A stretch of 38,028 nucleotides of DNA from Elusimicrobiota bacterium (GTDB lineage Bacteria > Elusimicrobiota > Elusimicrobia > UBA1565 > JACRDR01). Below the pieces are notes generated by a model, which saw nothing but the letters and a program-made list of their open reading frames with translations, ran no database searches and was not told the DNA's origin. This document shows positions 1 through 8,174 of this stretch, piece after piece. A program made the position numbers and the translations under genes. Every line of letters starts with the position of its first letter. Position 1 is the first letter of the stretch. The stretch lies in contig JACQPK010000402.1 of assembly GCA_016207565.1 (NCBI GenBank), positions 1 to 38,028 of the forward strand, written 5' to 3'.

Positions 1-1218
<1,218 letters not shown>

Positions 1219-1246
1219 CGGATTCGCTAGTATAGCAAAGGCGAGC

Positions 1247-1275
1247 TTGACAAGCCTGCGGGCCGTTGCTAAGAA
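1247..1275 (+). promoter_or_regulatory. Candidate sigma70 promoter for the 1282 gene
   Basis: TTGACA at 1247-1252, 17-bp spacer, TAAGAA at 1270-1275 preceded by TGC (extended -10 form). The -10 overlaps the AAGGA Shine-Dalgarno of the gene at 1282, which would give an almost leaderless message, so either the SD or this -10 may be coincidental. Confidence 0.4.
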
Positions 1276-1281
1276 AGGACC

Positions 1282-1821
1282 ATGATGACGCTATTTGCGC
1301 TCCTCGCGGGCGCCGCGCTCGCCGCCGACACCACCGCCGCCAAGCCCGCGCAGGAGATGACGGCCGTCTTCGAGCTGTCGGTCCATATCCTGAAGCAAGG
1401 AGACGTGCAGAAGGTCTACGAGAGCATCGTCCGGCGCCTGAGCGACGCCGGGGGCGTGCAGGCCCTCACGGGCCGCCCGGACATGATCGCGTTCTCCTTC
1501 GGGCGGGGCCGGGTCCCCGAGCTCCGCAAGCGTCTCGAGAAGGGCCTCGCCTCGGTCGCCTCGGTCGGCCTCATGCGAGGCAAGGCCGAGAAGCTCGCCC
1601 CGACGTTCGAGGAGCGGCGGGCGCAGGCCCAGAGCGAGATCAAGCTCCTGAACGCCGAGCGCGAGAAGATCTCGGAGGCGCTCGCCAAGGCCCCCCTGAT
1701 CGACGCCTACGTCAAAGAACAGCTCCGGCAGCTCGGTTCGATCGACCCAGCGAAGGAGGAGCGGCAAGGCATCCTGCTCGTGATCGTCGACGGCGCCGAC
1801 CCGCCGGGCCCGCTCAAGTAG
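1282..1821 (+). CDS. Small exported protein of unknown function
   Basis: 179 residues. An AAAGGA Shine-Dalgarno lies just upstream of tandem ATG codons; I use the first. Residues 1-15 form a short hydrophobic leader ending in AALAAD, consistent with signal peptidase I cleavage and periplasmic location. The mature protein has a region reading [14 protein letters not shown] followed by a helix, then a long charged helical stretch (about residues 100-150: [20 protein letters not shown]) with coiled-coil character. The pattern loosely recalls exported DUF4349-type proteins, but I do not recognise the family. It is divergent from secA and sits directly upstream of a prepilin, suggesting an envelope role, but no function can be assigned. 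Confidence 0.75.
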   Translation: MMTLFALLAGAALAADTTAAKPAQEMTAVFELSVHILKQGDVQKVYESIVRRLSDAGGVQALTGRPDMIAFSFGRGRVPELRKRLEKGLASVASVGLMRGKAEKLAPTFEERRAQAQSEIKLLNAEREKISEALAKAPLIDAYVKEQLRQLGSIDPAKEERQGILLVIVDGADPPGPLK

Positions 1822-1827
1822 CTCGCC

Positions 1828-1856
1828 TTGACAAAGGCCGGCGCCGCTGTTACCCT
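1828..1856 (+). promoter_or_regulatory. Sigma70-type promoter of the prepilin gene
   Basis: TTGACA at 1828-1833, 17-bp spacer, TACCCT at 1851-1856. The -35 is perfect and the -10 matches 4 of 6. The ATG follows at 1867, only 10 bases after the -10, so the 5' leader would be a few nucleotides at most. Confidence 0.5.
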
Positions 1857-1866
1857 GACGGCGTCG

Positions 1867-2367
1867 ATGAAACGTCGTCCTACCGGTTTCACCCTAATCG
1901 AGCTGCTGGTCGTGTGCCTCATCATCGGGATCCTCGCGACGATGGGTCTCAGCCAGTACGCCAAGAGCGTCGAGACCGCCAAAGCCGACGACGCCTTCGC
2001 CTTCACGCAGAGCATCGCGGCCGCCAACCGCATGTACGCCCTCGACCATGGCGGCCGCTACCTCACGGGCACGCTGACCGTCGCCGACTGCCCGACGGGC
2101 GCCGCCGACGACTGCCGGACCAACACGAGCGCGTGCAGCCTGATGTGGTGCGGCTATCTCGCCCGGCAGGACCTCATGCCGAAGCCCTACACCTTCTGCG
2201 CCGGCGACGCCGCCACCGAGTGCGGGGCCGCTTGCGACGCGACGATGGTGGCTTGCTCCCTCCGCAAGTCGCCCGCCTCCACGCCCTACAGCACGTGGGG
2301 GTATACCGTCACCCGGCAGGGGGTCTCCACCGCCTCGGACCCCTCGAATATGCCGGCCGTTCAATAA
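1867..2367 (+). CDS. Type IV prepilin / pseudopilin major-type subunit
   Basis: 166 residues. The short basic leader MKRRPTG is followed by FTLIELLVVCLIIGILATMG, the classic class-III signal: prepilin peptidase cleaves after G7, Phe becomes N-methylated and Glu5 is retained for assembly. After the N-terminal helix comes a small globular domain with many cysteines (roughly DCPTG...DDCRTNTSACSLMWCGYL, ...CAGDAATECGAACDATMVACS), implying disulphides in an exported pilin head. The ATG at 1867 is preferred over an upstream TTG at 1828 because it gives the exact prepilin leader and the TTG lies in the promoter -35. It is monocistronic with its own promoter and is followed by the ECF-like promoter element of the next gene. 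Confidence 0.9.
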   Translation: MKRRPTGFTLIELLVVCLIIGILATMGLSQYAKSVETAKADDAFAFTQSIAAANRMYALDHGGRYLTGTLTVADCPTGAADDCRTNTSACSLMWCGYLARQDLMPKPYTFCAGDAATECGAACDATMVACSLRKSPASTPYSTWGYTVTRQGVSTASDPSNMPAVQ

Positions 2368-2368
2368 G

Positions 2369-2400
2369 CTGTAACTTTTTCGCCTCCGCCGTCTATAGGT
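2369..2400 (+). promoter_or_regulatory. ECF-like promoter element, copy A (upstream of Hint gene)
   Basis: The block CTGTAACTTTTT (2369-2380), 12 variable bases, then CTATAGGT (2393-2400). The same two blocks with the same 12-base gap recur at 4206-4237. TGTAAC resembles the AAC-containing -35 of ECF sigma factors, and CTATAG lies 17 bp further on where a -10 belongs. The position, 34 bp before the ATG at 2435, suits a promoter. Confidence 0.6.
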
Positions 2401-2434
2401 TGGTGGAAGGCAGGCGCAGGAAGGAGAAAAGTCA

Positions 2435-3544
2435 ATGAAAATAAAGACATTGCTGAGCGCCATCGGGCTCATGTTCGGTCTTTATGGGGTCGCGGCCGCC
2501 CAACTGAGAGGCTCCGCGAGCATCACGGTGCAGGAGTCGAGCGCGCTGGGGCCCACGGGGTGCAACGTCTGCGGCAACGGGTGTTCCCCGGGCAACATGC
2601 GGTCGACGGGCGGCTGGGCCTATGTCTCGCCGTCTGCGTCGGCCGATCCGCGGTGGCCGATCACCGGCATCACCGTCCAGCAGCGCTTCGGCGGTTACGG
2701 CCGCTCCTACGCTTCCTGGGAGACCCAGAACGGCAACTACCAGCAGAGGGCGCTTCCCGACGGCGATGGCTCGCCTTGGCGCGCGGAGCTCTATCGCAAC
2801 ATCAGCAGCTCGTACTGGTGGGGGTATTACCAGTACCGGGCGGTCTGCACCAACGCGGGGGGCAACCTCATCAGCTCGGACGTCTGGGAGAACATCGTCT
2901 CCTGCTTCCTCAAGGGCACGCCGATCCTGATGGCGGACGGGACCTATAAGAAGATCGAGGAGATTCAGATCGGCGACCAGGTGCTCTCCTACGATACCGA
3001 GAATAAGAAGTTCATCCCCAGCGGCGTCGTCAACACCGTGCAGGCCGTCTCGGAGAAGTACTACGTCGTCAACGGCGAGCTGAAGATCACTCCGGCCCAC
3101 CAGCTCTACGTCAACGGCGGCTGGCTCAACTCCGAGTACATGAAGGTCGGCGACACGCTGCTCGGCGAGGATGGACAGCCCGTCACGATCACGTCGCTCG
3201 TGGAGGTCACCGAGACCGTGCCCGTGTACAACCTGATCACCCAAGCGCCGCACGACTTCTTCGCGTCGGGCTTCCTGGTGCACAACATCAACCCGGGCGC
3301 GGAGCACAAGGACCACGGGTTCGGCAAGGGCACGAAGATCGCGCTCGCGGACGGCCGGGTCGTGCCGATCGAAGAGGTCAAGGTCGGAGACAAAGTCGTC
3401 TCCTACGACACCCAGAAAGGGCGCTACACGATCTCCAAGGTCTTGGGCGCCGGCTCGCAGACGGCGAAGAAGACCAAGCTGATCAACGGCACGCTCCGGG
3501 TCGGGGCGAAACAGCCGATGTTCGGCATCGCGAAAGGAAAGTAA
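2435..3544 (+). CDS. Exported Hint (bacterial intein-like) protein with a second, degenerate Hint repeat
   Basis: 369 residues; strong SD (AGGAAGGAGA) before ATG 2435. Residues 1-22 are a signal peptide ending GVAAA. Residues about 23-156 form a Cys- and aromatic-rich exported domain (GCNVCGNGC at 43-51; a Trp/Tyr cluster SSYWWGYYQY). Residues 157-284 are a complete Hint domain: C157 opens block A (CFLKGTPILMADG, then IEEIQIGDQVLSYD), block B is ITPAHQL with T219 and H222, and block F (VPVYNLITQAPHDFFASG) ends in LVHN with H283-N284. The next residue is Ile285, not Cys/Ser/Thr, as expected for A-type bacterial intein-like domains that cleave or splice without a +1 nucleophile. From residue 295 a second copy begins (KGTKIALADG, then IEEVKVGDKVVSYD), but Gly295 replaces the Cys, Lys replaces the block-B His, and the protein stops before any block F. 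Autocatalytic processing outside the cytoplasm is inferred. Confidence 0.85.
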   Translation: MKIKTLLSAIGLMFGLYGVAAAQLRGSASITVQESSALGPTGCNVCGNGCSPGNMRSTGGWAYVSPSASADPRWPITGITVQQRFGGYGRSYASWETQNGNYQQRALPDGDGSPWRAELYRNISSSYWWGYYQYRAVCTNAGGNLISSDVWENIVSCFLKGTPILMADGTYKKIEEIQIGDQVLSYDTENKKFIPSGVVNTVQAVSEKYYVVNGELKITPAHQLYVNGGWLNSEYMKVGDTLLGEDGQPVTITSLVEVTETVPVYNLITQAPHDFFASGFLVHNINPGAEHKDHGFGKGTKIALADGRVVPIEEVKVGDKVVSYDTQKGRYTISKVLGAGSQTAKKTKLINGTLRVGAKQPMFGIAKGK

Positions 3545-3573
3545 CGTAGCCGAACGAGATCCTTCCGTGAAAC

Positions 3574-3605
3574 AGGGGCAGGTCCTCCCACGAGGACCTG
3601 CCCCT
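3574..3605 (+). terminator. Perfect 14-bp hairpin after the Hint gene
   Basis: Left arm AGGGGCAGGTCCTC (3574-3587), loop CCAC, exactly complementary right arm (3592-3605). It starts 30 bases after the Hint gene stop and ends 9 bases before the sigma-factor ATG. No U-tract follows, so it may act as a U-less terminator, an mRNA 3' stabiliser, or a structure limiting read-through into the sigma gene. Confidence 0.55.
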
Positions 3606-3614
3606 CGCGTCTCG

Positions 3615-4211
3615 ATGGAAGCGGGCCCCCGAGAGCACGACGAAGACGTCCGCCTGGTTCGCGCCGCCCAGAAGGGCGACGCCGACGCCTTCCGCCGGCT
3701 CATCGAGCGCCACCAAGACCCGGTCTTCGACCTTTGCCTGCGAATGCTCGGCAACCCGCAGGACGCCGAGGACGCCGCCCAAGACACCTTTCTCGCTTTT
3801 TTCCGGCACCTCCGGTCCTACCGGGAGGACCACAAGCTCTCCAACTGGCTCTACACGATCGCGCTCAACCGCTGCCGCCGGCTCTTGCGCAAGCGAAAGC
3901 TGCTCCGGCTGCTGTCGCTCGACTTCTCTTGGGGAGACGAGAACGAGCCCGCCGCGCTCGAAGCCCCGTCCGAGGAGAAGCTCCCGGAGGCCGGCCTCGA
4001 GCAGGCGGAGGCCGAGCGGTGGGCCGCGAAAGTCCTGGCGAGCCTGCCCCCCACCCTCCGCGAGCCGTTCCTTTTGCGCCACGTGAAGAAGATGCACTAC
4101 GAGGAGATCGCGGCCGCGATGAAACTGTCGCTCGCCAACGTCAAGGTCCGCCTCCACCGGGCGAAGCTCTTCCTGCTGAAGCGCTTCGGACCCGGCCCCT
4201 CCGGGCTGTAA
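3615..4211 (+). CDS. ECF-like (sigma70 family, regions 2 and 4) RNA polymerase sigma factor
   Basis: 198 residues. Region 2 (about residues 12-85) contains DVRLVRAAQKGDADAF, DPVFDLCLRML, the conserved DAEDAAQDTFLAFFR and a region 2.3/2.4 segment (KLSNWLYTIALNRCRRLLRKRK). After a Glu-rich linker (about 98-130) comes region 4 (about 138-192): LASLPPTLREPFLLRHVKKMHYEEIA and a helix-turn-helix LSLANVKVRLHRAKLFL. Size and two-domain layout match ECF sigma factors. The ATG at 3615 is chosen over a GTG at 3567, which has no SD and whose first codons would be the hairpin at 3574-3605. It lies between two genes that share an ECF-like promoter element, one copy of which covers this gene's own stop codon, so they are its likely targets. 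Its own promoter is not evident. Confidence 0.92.
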   Translation: MEAGPREHDEDVRLVRAAQKGDADAFRRLIERHQDPVFDLCLRMLGNPQDAEDAAQDTFLAFFRHLRSYREDHKLSNWLYTIALNRCRRLLRKRKLLRLLSLDFSWGDENEPAALEAPSEEKLPEAGLEQAEAERWAAKVLASLPPTLREPFLLRHVKKMHYEEIAAAMKLSLANVKVRLHRAKLFLLKRFGPGPSGL

Positions 4212-4237
4212 CTTTTTGGGGATTTCGGACTATAGGT
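4206..4237 (+). promoter_or_regulatory. ECF-like promoter element, copy B (upstream of 4254 gene)
   Basis: CTGTAACTTTTT (4206-4217), 12 variable bases, CTATAGGT (4230-4237), matching copy A at 2369-2400 in sequence and spacing. The -35 block includes the TAA stop of the sigma gene (4209-4211). It would let the following gene be transcribed separately from the sigma gene, as is common for sigma/regulator pairs. Confidence 0.6.
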
Positions 4238-4253
4238 ATCTAGAAGCGACGCC

Positions 4254-4733
4254 ATGGACAGCGGAAAGATAAGTAAGAACAAGGATTTCTTGCTGGCGCT
4301 CGAGCGGTTGTTCGACGGCGCTCGGCCCCATCCCGCGCCGACGCATTTCGCGGACCGGGTCTTGGACCGATGGCGCGAGGAGCCGTCGTGGACGATGGCC
4401 ATGCCCGCGGCGGTCGTCATGGCCTGCGCCACGCTGGCGCTCTTCTTCGCCCTGGGCCGCGCACCGCAGGCGCAGCCGCAGATTCTCGCCTTCGGGTTCG
4501 ACCGGGAATCGATCCCACTCTACCAGCCGGTCACCCTGCGCTGGAAGGTGGCGCACGTCACGCGGGTCCAGATCAAGGTCACGGCGGACGGGGCCATCCT
4601 CAAGGATATGCCGGTGGCTCGGCCGGTGGAATCCGGCGAGCTGACCATGAGCATGAGCCTTCCCGGCCGCTACGGCTTCGAGCTCATCGCCCACACCCCG
4701 CACGGCGCCATCACCCACCGGTTAGGCCGTTAG
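4254..4733 (+). CDS. Single-pass membrane protein after the sigma gene; candidate anti-sigma factor
   Basis: 159 residues. A cytoplasmic segment of about 46 residues contains HPAPTHFADRVLDRWREE, a Pro-then-FxxRVL pattern often seen in proteins encoded next to ECF sigma factors. One transmembrane helix spans about 47-67 (AVVMACATLALFFALG). The C-terminal 90 residues are predicted outside the membrane and look beta-rich (IPLYQPVTLRWKVAHVTRVQIKV), like an Ig/PKD-type sandwich. No zinc-finger (HxxxCxxC) anti-sigma motif is present. Start 42 bp after the sigma stop and the shared promoter element suggest it responds to, or restrains, the sigma factor. That role is inference; it could equally be a sigma-dependent envelope protein. 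Confidence 0.75.
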   Translation: MDSGKISKNKDFLLALERLFDGARPHPAPTHFADRVLDRWREEPSWTMAMPAAVVMACATLALFFALGRAPQAQPQILAFGFDRESIPLYQPVTLRWKVAHVTRVQIKVTADGAILKDMPVARPVESGELTMSMSLPGRYGFELIAHTPHGAITHRLGR

Positions 4734-4739
4734 GCGGCA

Positions 4740-4768
4740 TTGACACCCCGTCGGGGGGCTGTTATATT
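4740..4768 (+). promoter_or_regulatory. Sigma70 promoter of the pseudopilin operon
   Basis: TTGACA at 4740-4745, 17-bp spacer, TATATT at 4763-4768, about 30 bp before the ATG at 4798. The spacer contains CCCCGTCGGGG (4746-4756), a 4-bp inverted repeat that could be an operator or chance in G+C-rich DNA. No other good promoter appears before 8599, so this probably serves all six genes. Confidence 0.7.
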
Positions 4769-4797
4769 TCAGATAGCGCTTGCGAGGGCCGTCCAAC

Positions 4798-5205
4798 ATG
4801 GTCACGCATGAGATCACCCTTTCGTTCACCGTCACCCCTTCCCGCGTCCGCCTGGTCCTGGCGGCGGCGCTTTTAGCCGTATTTCCCCAGGCCTCCTCCA
4901 CCCAGGACGTGTCGACCATGGAGCTGTACTACCCGCCCCCCATCACCGCGGTCGACCAGCTCTACGCCGCCGGCACGACCGTGTTGGCCCGGGATTTCGG
5001 CAACGTCTTTCTCGGGCCGGCCAACGCGGGAGGCACCCATCCGCCCGCCTTCGTCGCGATCGCCCCAGCGAACTCGAGCCCGGCTTTGGCCGCGAACCGC
5101 GACATAGGCATCTTGGTTAACGGCACGATGCGGGTCGACGGCTGCATCAGCCTCAAGAACGCCGGCGCGGGCAACGAGAATCTATGGCGGTGCAAATTCC
5201 GATGA
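4798..5205 (+). CDS. Exported protein of the pseudopilin operon, paralogue 1
   Basis: 135 residues from ATG 4798; a TTG at 4780 in frame is less likely because it would lie at the transcription start. Residues 2-16 (VTHEITLSFTVTPSR) have an alternating hydrophobic pattern before a hydrophobic segment (RVRLVLAAALLAVFPQ) that serves as signal or anchor. The body has a conserved stretch (LARDFGNVFLGPANAGG) and ends in a short Cys-containing module: RVDGCISLKN...LWRCKFR. The next two genes carry the same plan, namely an N-terminal strand-like leader, a hydrophobic segment and a terminal VxG-xC-Cx-W module. Family unknown to me. Position at the head of a minor-pilin operon suggests a pilus-tip or secreted partner. 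It overlaps the next gene by ATGA. Confidence 0.75.
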   Translation: MVTHEITLSFTVTPSRVRLVLAAALLAVFPQASSTQDVSTMELYYPPPITAVDQLYAAGTTVLARDFGNVFLGPANAGGTHPPAFVAIAPANSSPALAANRDIGILVNGTMRVDGCISLKNAGAGNENLWRCKFR

Positions 5206-5675
5206 ACAAGAAGGTGCACGAGCTGACGCTCGAGCTGAGGCTCGCGCCCCGGCCTCGCTGGGCCGTCGTCGCGCTGGTGGCCCTGTGCTTGGCGCTGCCG
5301 CCCAACGCGGGAACGGGCGAGAACTGGGGCACGACCGGGCCGGACGGAGGCGCCAACTACCATCCCGTGCCCTCGGGAGTGGTCACCCAGCTTACGGTGA
5401 CCGGCAACTCCGCGCAGGCGGCGTGGCCGGGGAATCCCGTCACCGAGATCGGCTACCAGCCGACGGTCGTGCTGGGACGCGGCGGAACGGGAACGGACAG
5501 CCTGAACCCGCAGACCGTGGTCCTCAATCCCGGCGGCGCGTTCTTCACGGGCATCGGCTTCCCGGCCGCCGGGACGACCGTGCCCACGCAGCACCTCCAC
5601 GTGCGCGGCCACGTGAAAGTCGCCCAGTGCATCTGGATCGGCAGCTCGGCACGCTGCGCGGGCGACTGGCAGTAG
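5202..5675 (+). CDS. Exported protein of the pseudopilin operon, paralogue 2
   Basis: 157 residues from the ATG at 5202 that overlaps the previous TGA (ATGA). An ATG at 5184 would add six residues and cannot be excluded. The start MNKKVHELTLELRLAPRPR aligns with HEITLSFTVTPSR of paralogue 1, followed by a hydrophobic segment (AVVALVALCLALPP). The body is Gly/Thr/Pro-rich, and the C-terminus (HVRGHVKVAQCIWIGSSARC, then AGDWQ) matches the terminal modules of its neighbours, with two cysteines that could pair. No enzymatic motif is visible. It is separated by 8 bp from the next gene and probably translationally coupled to the upstream one. Confidence 0.75.
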   Translation: MNKKVHELTLELRLAPRPRWAVVALVALCLALPPNAGTGENWGTTGPDGGANYHPVPSGVVTQLTVTGNSAQAAWPGNPVTEIGYQPTVVLGRGGTGTDSLNPQTVVLNPGGAFFTGIGFPAAGTTVPTQHLHVRGHVKVAQCIWIGSSARCAGDWQ

Positions 5676-5683
5676 GGGCCTCC

Positions 5684-6874
5684 ATGGAGCGCGAATTCCG
5701 CCTCCGCCTCCGCCTCCCCCGCTCGACCGCTCAGGCCACGCTCGTCGCCGCTCTCCTCGCCTGGCCGGGCTCGGTGCTTTGTCCGGTGCAGCAGACCGCC
5801 GTCATGGTCGGCTACCTCGCGGACGAGGCCCGCCCGGTGACGACGAACTTCCTGGCTTCGAACCAAAAGACCGTGCTCGGCGCGAGCGGCCACGTCATCA
5901 TGGTCCCGGGAGACTGCTACCCGGCCCGGAACACGACCGTTTACGGCTGCGGGGCGGCGCCGGGCAGCCCCAACCCGACCACCTGCGGCACCCGAGTCAC
6001 GGCCAGCCCGCTCAAAATGCCCGCCTCGGGCGGAGCCGACTACAACAATTCCGGCACGGGCAGCCCGAGCTGCTACAACCCCGCGTGCAACAGCGGCAGC
6101 ACCTGCACCGCCAACAGCGCGGTGCCGCTCCGGCGCGTCTACGCGGTGAACCGGGCGAAGCCGGTGTCTCAGGCCGACGTCGGCAGCCCGGACATCCTGC
6201 GCGTCGACGGCGACATCCGCGTCAACCGCCTCTGCTTCTGGGACGAATGCCGGACGGATTGGCCCTTCGAGTTCCAAGACTGCTCCGTCGGCGGCTGCAC
6301 CCCCGAAAACTCCGACTGCATGCCGGACGGGACGCCGCCGCCCGCGTGCCAGACGAGCGGTACGCGGGGACAGATCCGGACGGTCACCTACAACTGGTCG
6401 ATCCCCGGCTCGACCGCGGCCGCCGGGGTCGATAGCCCGTGGGTGTTCCGGTTCGGGATCGTGGGGAACAACGCCGGCGTGACCGGCGGCGACAGCTGCA
6501 CCGGCTCGCCGGTCGGCTGCGAGATCGGTTTTCCCCTCCCCCAGTCGAGCCCGCCGGCGGGCTACAGCTACCCGTCCGTGACCTCGGGCAGCCGACCCGA
6601 CTCGAAGGCCGCCGAGCCGTCGACGTGGCAGCTCAACACGACCATGACCGTCAACCAGGGCTCCGGGGCCGTGACGCTCACGATCCGCTGCCGCATCTGG
6701 TATCCGCCGTCGGAGTTCAGCCAGACGAAAGGCAAGTGCGAGATCATCATCCCGATCCAGACCGTCGCGCAGTCGGTGAACACCTACAACTTCTCGCCCA
6801 CGTCGTTCTGCCAGGAGCGCTACCTCACGAGCGACGAGCGCTACGCGGCCTGTCCGGTGGTGGTGGCCCCGTGA
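5684..6874 (+). CDS. Large Cys-rich exported protein of the pseudopilin operon, paralogue 3
   Basis: 396 residues; AGGGG SD 7 bp before ATG 5684. The leader MEREFRLRLRLPRS repeats the alternating pattern of the two upstream proteins and precedes a hydrophobic segment (TLVAALLAWPGSVLC). Residues about 40-160 contain many cysteines and small residues (YNNSGTGSPSCYNPACNSG). The shared module appears internally as ILRVDGDIRVNRLCFWDECR followed by TDWP. A further 190-residue C-terminal domain follows, beta-rich and with several more cysteines (GGDSCTGSPVGCEIGF; TLTIRCRIWYPP; GKCEIIIPIQ). It may be a pilus-tip adhesin, by analogy with large tip proteins encoded beside minor pilins, but no adhesin family is recognised. 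Its last four bases overlap the next gene (GTGA). Confidence 0.78.
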   Translation: MEREFRLRLRLPRSTAQATLVAALLAWPGSVLCPVQQTAVMVGYLADEARPVTTNFLASNQKTVLGASGHVIMVPGDCYPARNTTVYGCGAAPGSPNPTTCGTRVTASPLKMPASGGADYNNSGTGSPSCYNPACNSGSTCTANSAVPLRRVYAVNRAKPVSQADVGSPDILRVDGDIRVNRLCFWDECRTDWPFEFQDCSVGGCTPENSDCMPDGTPPPACQTSGTRGQIRTVTYNWSIPGSTAAAGVDSPWVFRFGIVGNNAGVTGGDSCTGSPVGCEIGFPLPQSSPPAGYSYPSVTSGSRPDSKAAEPSTWQLNTTMTVNQGSGAVTLTIRCRIWYPPSEFSQTKGKCEIIIPIQTVAQSVNTYNFSPTSFCQERYLTSDERYAACPVVVAP

Positions 6875-7374
6875 GCCGCCGGCGGCGACGGAACGGATTC
6901 ACGCTCATCGAGATCTGCGTTGCCGCGCTCTTGATCGCGATCGGCGCGACGGCGCTGTTCGCGGTCGCGCTGTCGACGCGGAGAACGGTCGCGGTAAGCC
7001 CGCTCCGCGAGCAGATGAACCAGTACGCGCGGCTGCTGTCGGAGAGCCTCAAGGGCTACGTCACGGCGTGCCTCCCGGGCGCCGTGTCCACCGCCTGCCC
7101 GGCGTCGATCACCGACGCCGCCCGCAACGCGGGCGCGCCGCACGGCACGTGGGCCCTCAGCAAGCCCGACGGGACGGACTGCGGGACCGACGGCTACAAC
7201 TGGGCCCTCGACGCGGCGGACGCCGACAATCCCCACGACGCCTCCTGCTTTCTTCCCGCCGAGCTGACGTCGGCGCCTCCGGACGGCGCCAACGCGACCC
7301 TCAAGTACACGGTGGCGGTCGCCGACGGCGCCCGGAAGTTCGAGATCATCATGGCGTGGGAGGAGCCGGACTGA
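6871..7374 (+). CDS. Minor pseudopilin (PilV/GspI-like)
   Basis: 167 residues from GTG 6871, overlapping the upstream stop. The leader is Arg-rich (SRRRRRNG), followed by FTLIEICVAALLIAIGATAL: prepilin peptidase cleavage after Gly, Phe at +1, Glu at +5. The head domain is small and contains four or more cysteines (TACLPGAVSTACP, DCGTDGYN). It falls in the minor-pilin class that primes pilus or pseudopilus assembly. Order in the operon (this gene, a PilW/GspJ-like gene, then a PilX/GspK-like gene) matches the PilV-PilW-PilX or GspI-J-K arrangement. Confidence 0.85.
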   Translation: MSRRRRRNGFTLIEICVAALLIAIGATALFAVALSTRRTVAVSPLREQMNQYARLLSESLKGYVTACLPGAVSTACPASITDAARNAGAPHGTWALSKPDGTDCGTDGYNWALDAADADNPHDASCFLPAELTSAPPDGANATLKYTVAVADGARKFEIIMAWEEPD

Positions 7375-8174
7375 TGGCCTCTCCGGCTCTCGCTTCCGAA
7401 GAGGGCTTCTCCATGATCGAGCTCATGGTGGTCGTCATGCTGATGGCGGTCATCATGCTCGGGCTCTTCTCGCTGCAGGACGCGCTGCTCCAGCAGCGAG
7501 GCCGCATCCTCCGCAACGTCGCCGTGCGCAACCAGAACGATCTCGCGCGGCGGACCATGCTGCGCGAGCTCGCCTCGGCGACGGTGGTCCTCGAGCCGCA
7601 GACCGGGATGGCGAGCGACAACATCGTCGGCTGGAAGAACCTCGATCCCTCCACGATCATCTGCTGCGGCGCCACGACCTACTCGTGCATCTCGTGCGTG
7701 CCGAGCGCGACGAACCTCCGGACGAACGCCCCGAACCCCGCGACGTGCACCTGCGGGAACCTGGGAACCGAGCCGGCCCGGGCGCTGTCGACCACGGGCG
7801 CGGGCGACGAGGCCCTGATCCAGTGGTTCCGGTTCTGCTTTGACGACACGGTCGCCGACGACGCCAACCGGACGCCGCGCATCGTCTATTACAGCGGCAC
7901 GGGATTCAATGCAGGGGGCGTCTTGCCGGCCGACGCGACCGAGATCTGCGGCGATGGCGACGCGGCCCAGCCGATCGGGGGGTTCGACGGAGTCTCGATC
8001 GCGAAGACCGGAGCAAGCCTCTTCAGCCGTCCGCGCCACAACTGGGTCGATATCAATTTTTCCGCGTTCGTCGAGCGGCCCGTTCCGTCCACGGGGCAGG
8101 TCGAGACGGCCAAGGCCGAGACGCATGTCGGAGTCACGCTGATGACCGGCAACATCGCGTCGGCGAGGTGGTGA
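7374..8174 (+). CDS. Minor pseudopilin (PilW/GspJ-like)
   Basis: 266 residues; the ATG at 7374 shares its A with the upstream TGA (TGATG). The leader is longer than usual (MASPALASEEG), then FSMIELMVVVMLMAVIMLGL: Gly/Phe cleavage site, Glu at +5, Met-rich helix. The following amphipathic helix (QQRGRILRNVAVRNQNDLARRTMLREL) continues the pilin stalk. The head has a Cys cluster (ICCGATTYSCISCVP; PATCTCG) and a beta-rich C-terminus. The size fits PilW/GspJ, the minor pilins that widen the tip complex. Confidence 0.85.
   Translation: MASPALASEEGFSMIELMVVVMLMAVIMLGLFSLQDALLQQRGRILRNVAVRNQNDLARRTMLRELASATVVLEPQTGMASDNIVGWKNLDPSTIICCGATTYSCISCVPSATNLRTNAPNPATCTCGNLGTEPARALSTTGAGDEALIQWFRFCFDDTVADDANRTPRIVYYSGTGFNAGGVLPADATEICGDGDAAQPIGGFDGVSIAKTGASLFSRPRHNWVDINFSAFVERPVPSTGQVETAKAETHVGVTLMTGNIASARW

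Noticed and set aside
3567-3614. Upstream GTG start for the sigma factor
   Set aside because: The added 16 residues would be encoded by the 14-bp hairpin, with no SD, and region 2 starts after the ATG at 3615.
4746-4756. CCCCGTCGGGG in the promoter spacer as an operator
   Set aside because: Only 4-bp arms in G+C-rich DNA; too short to claim by itself.
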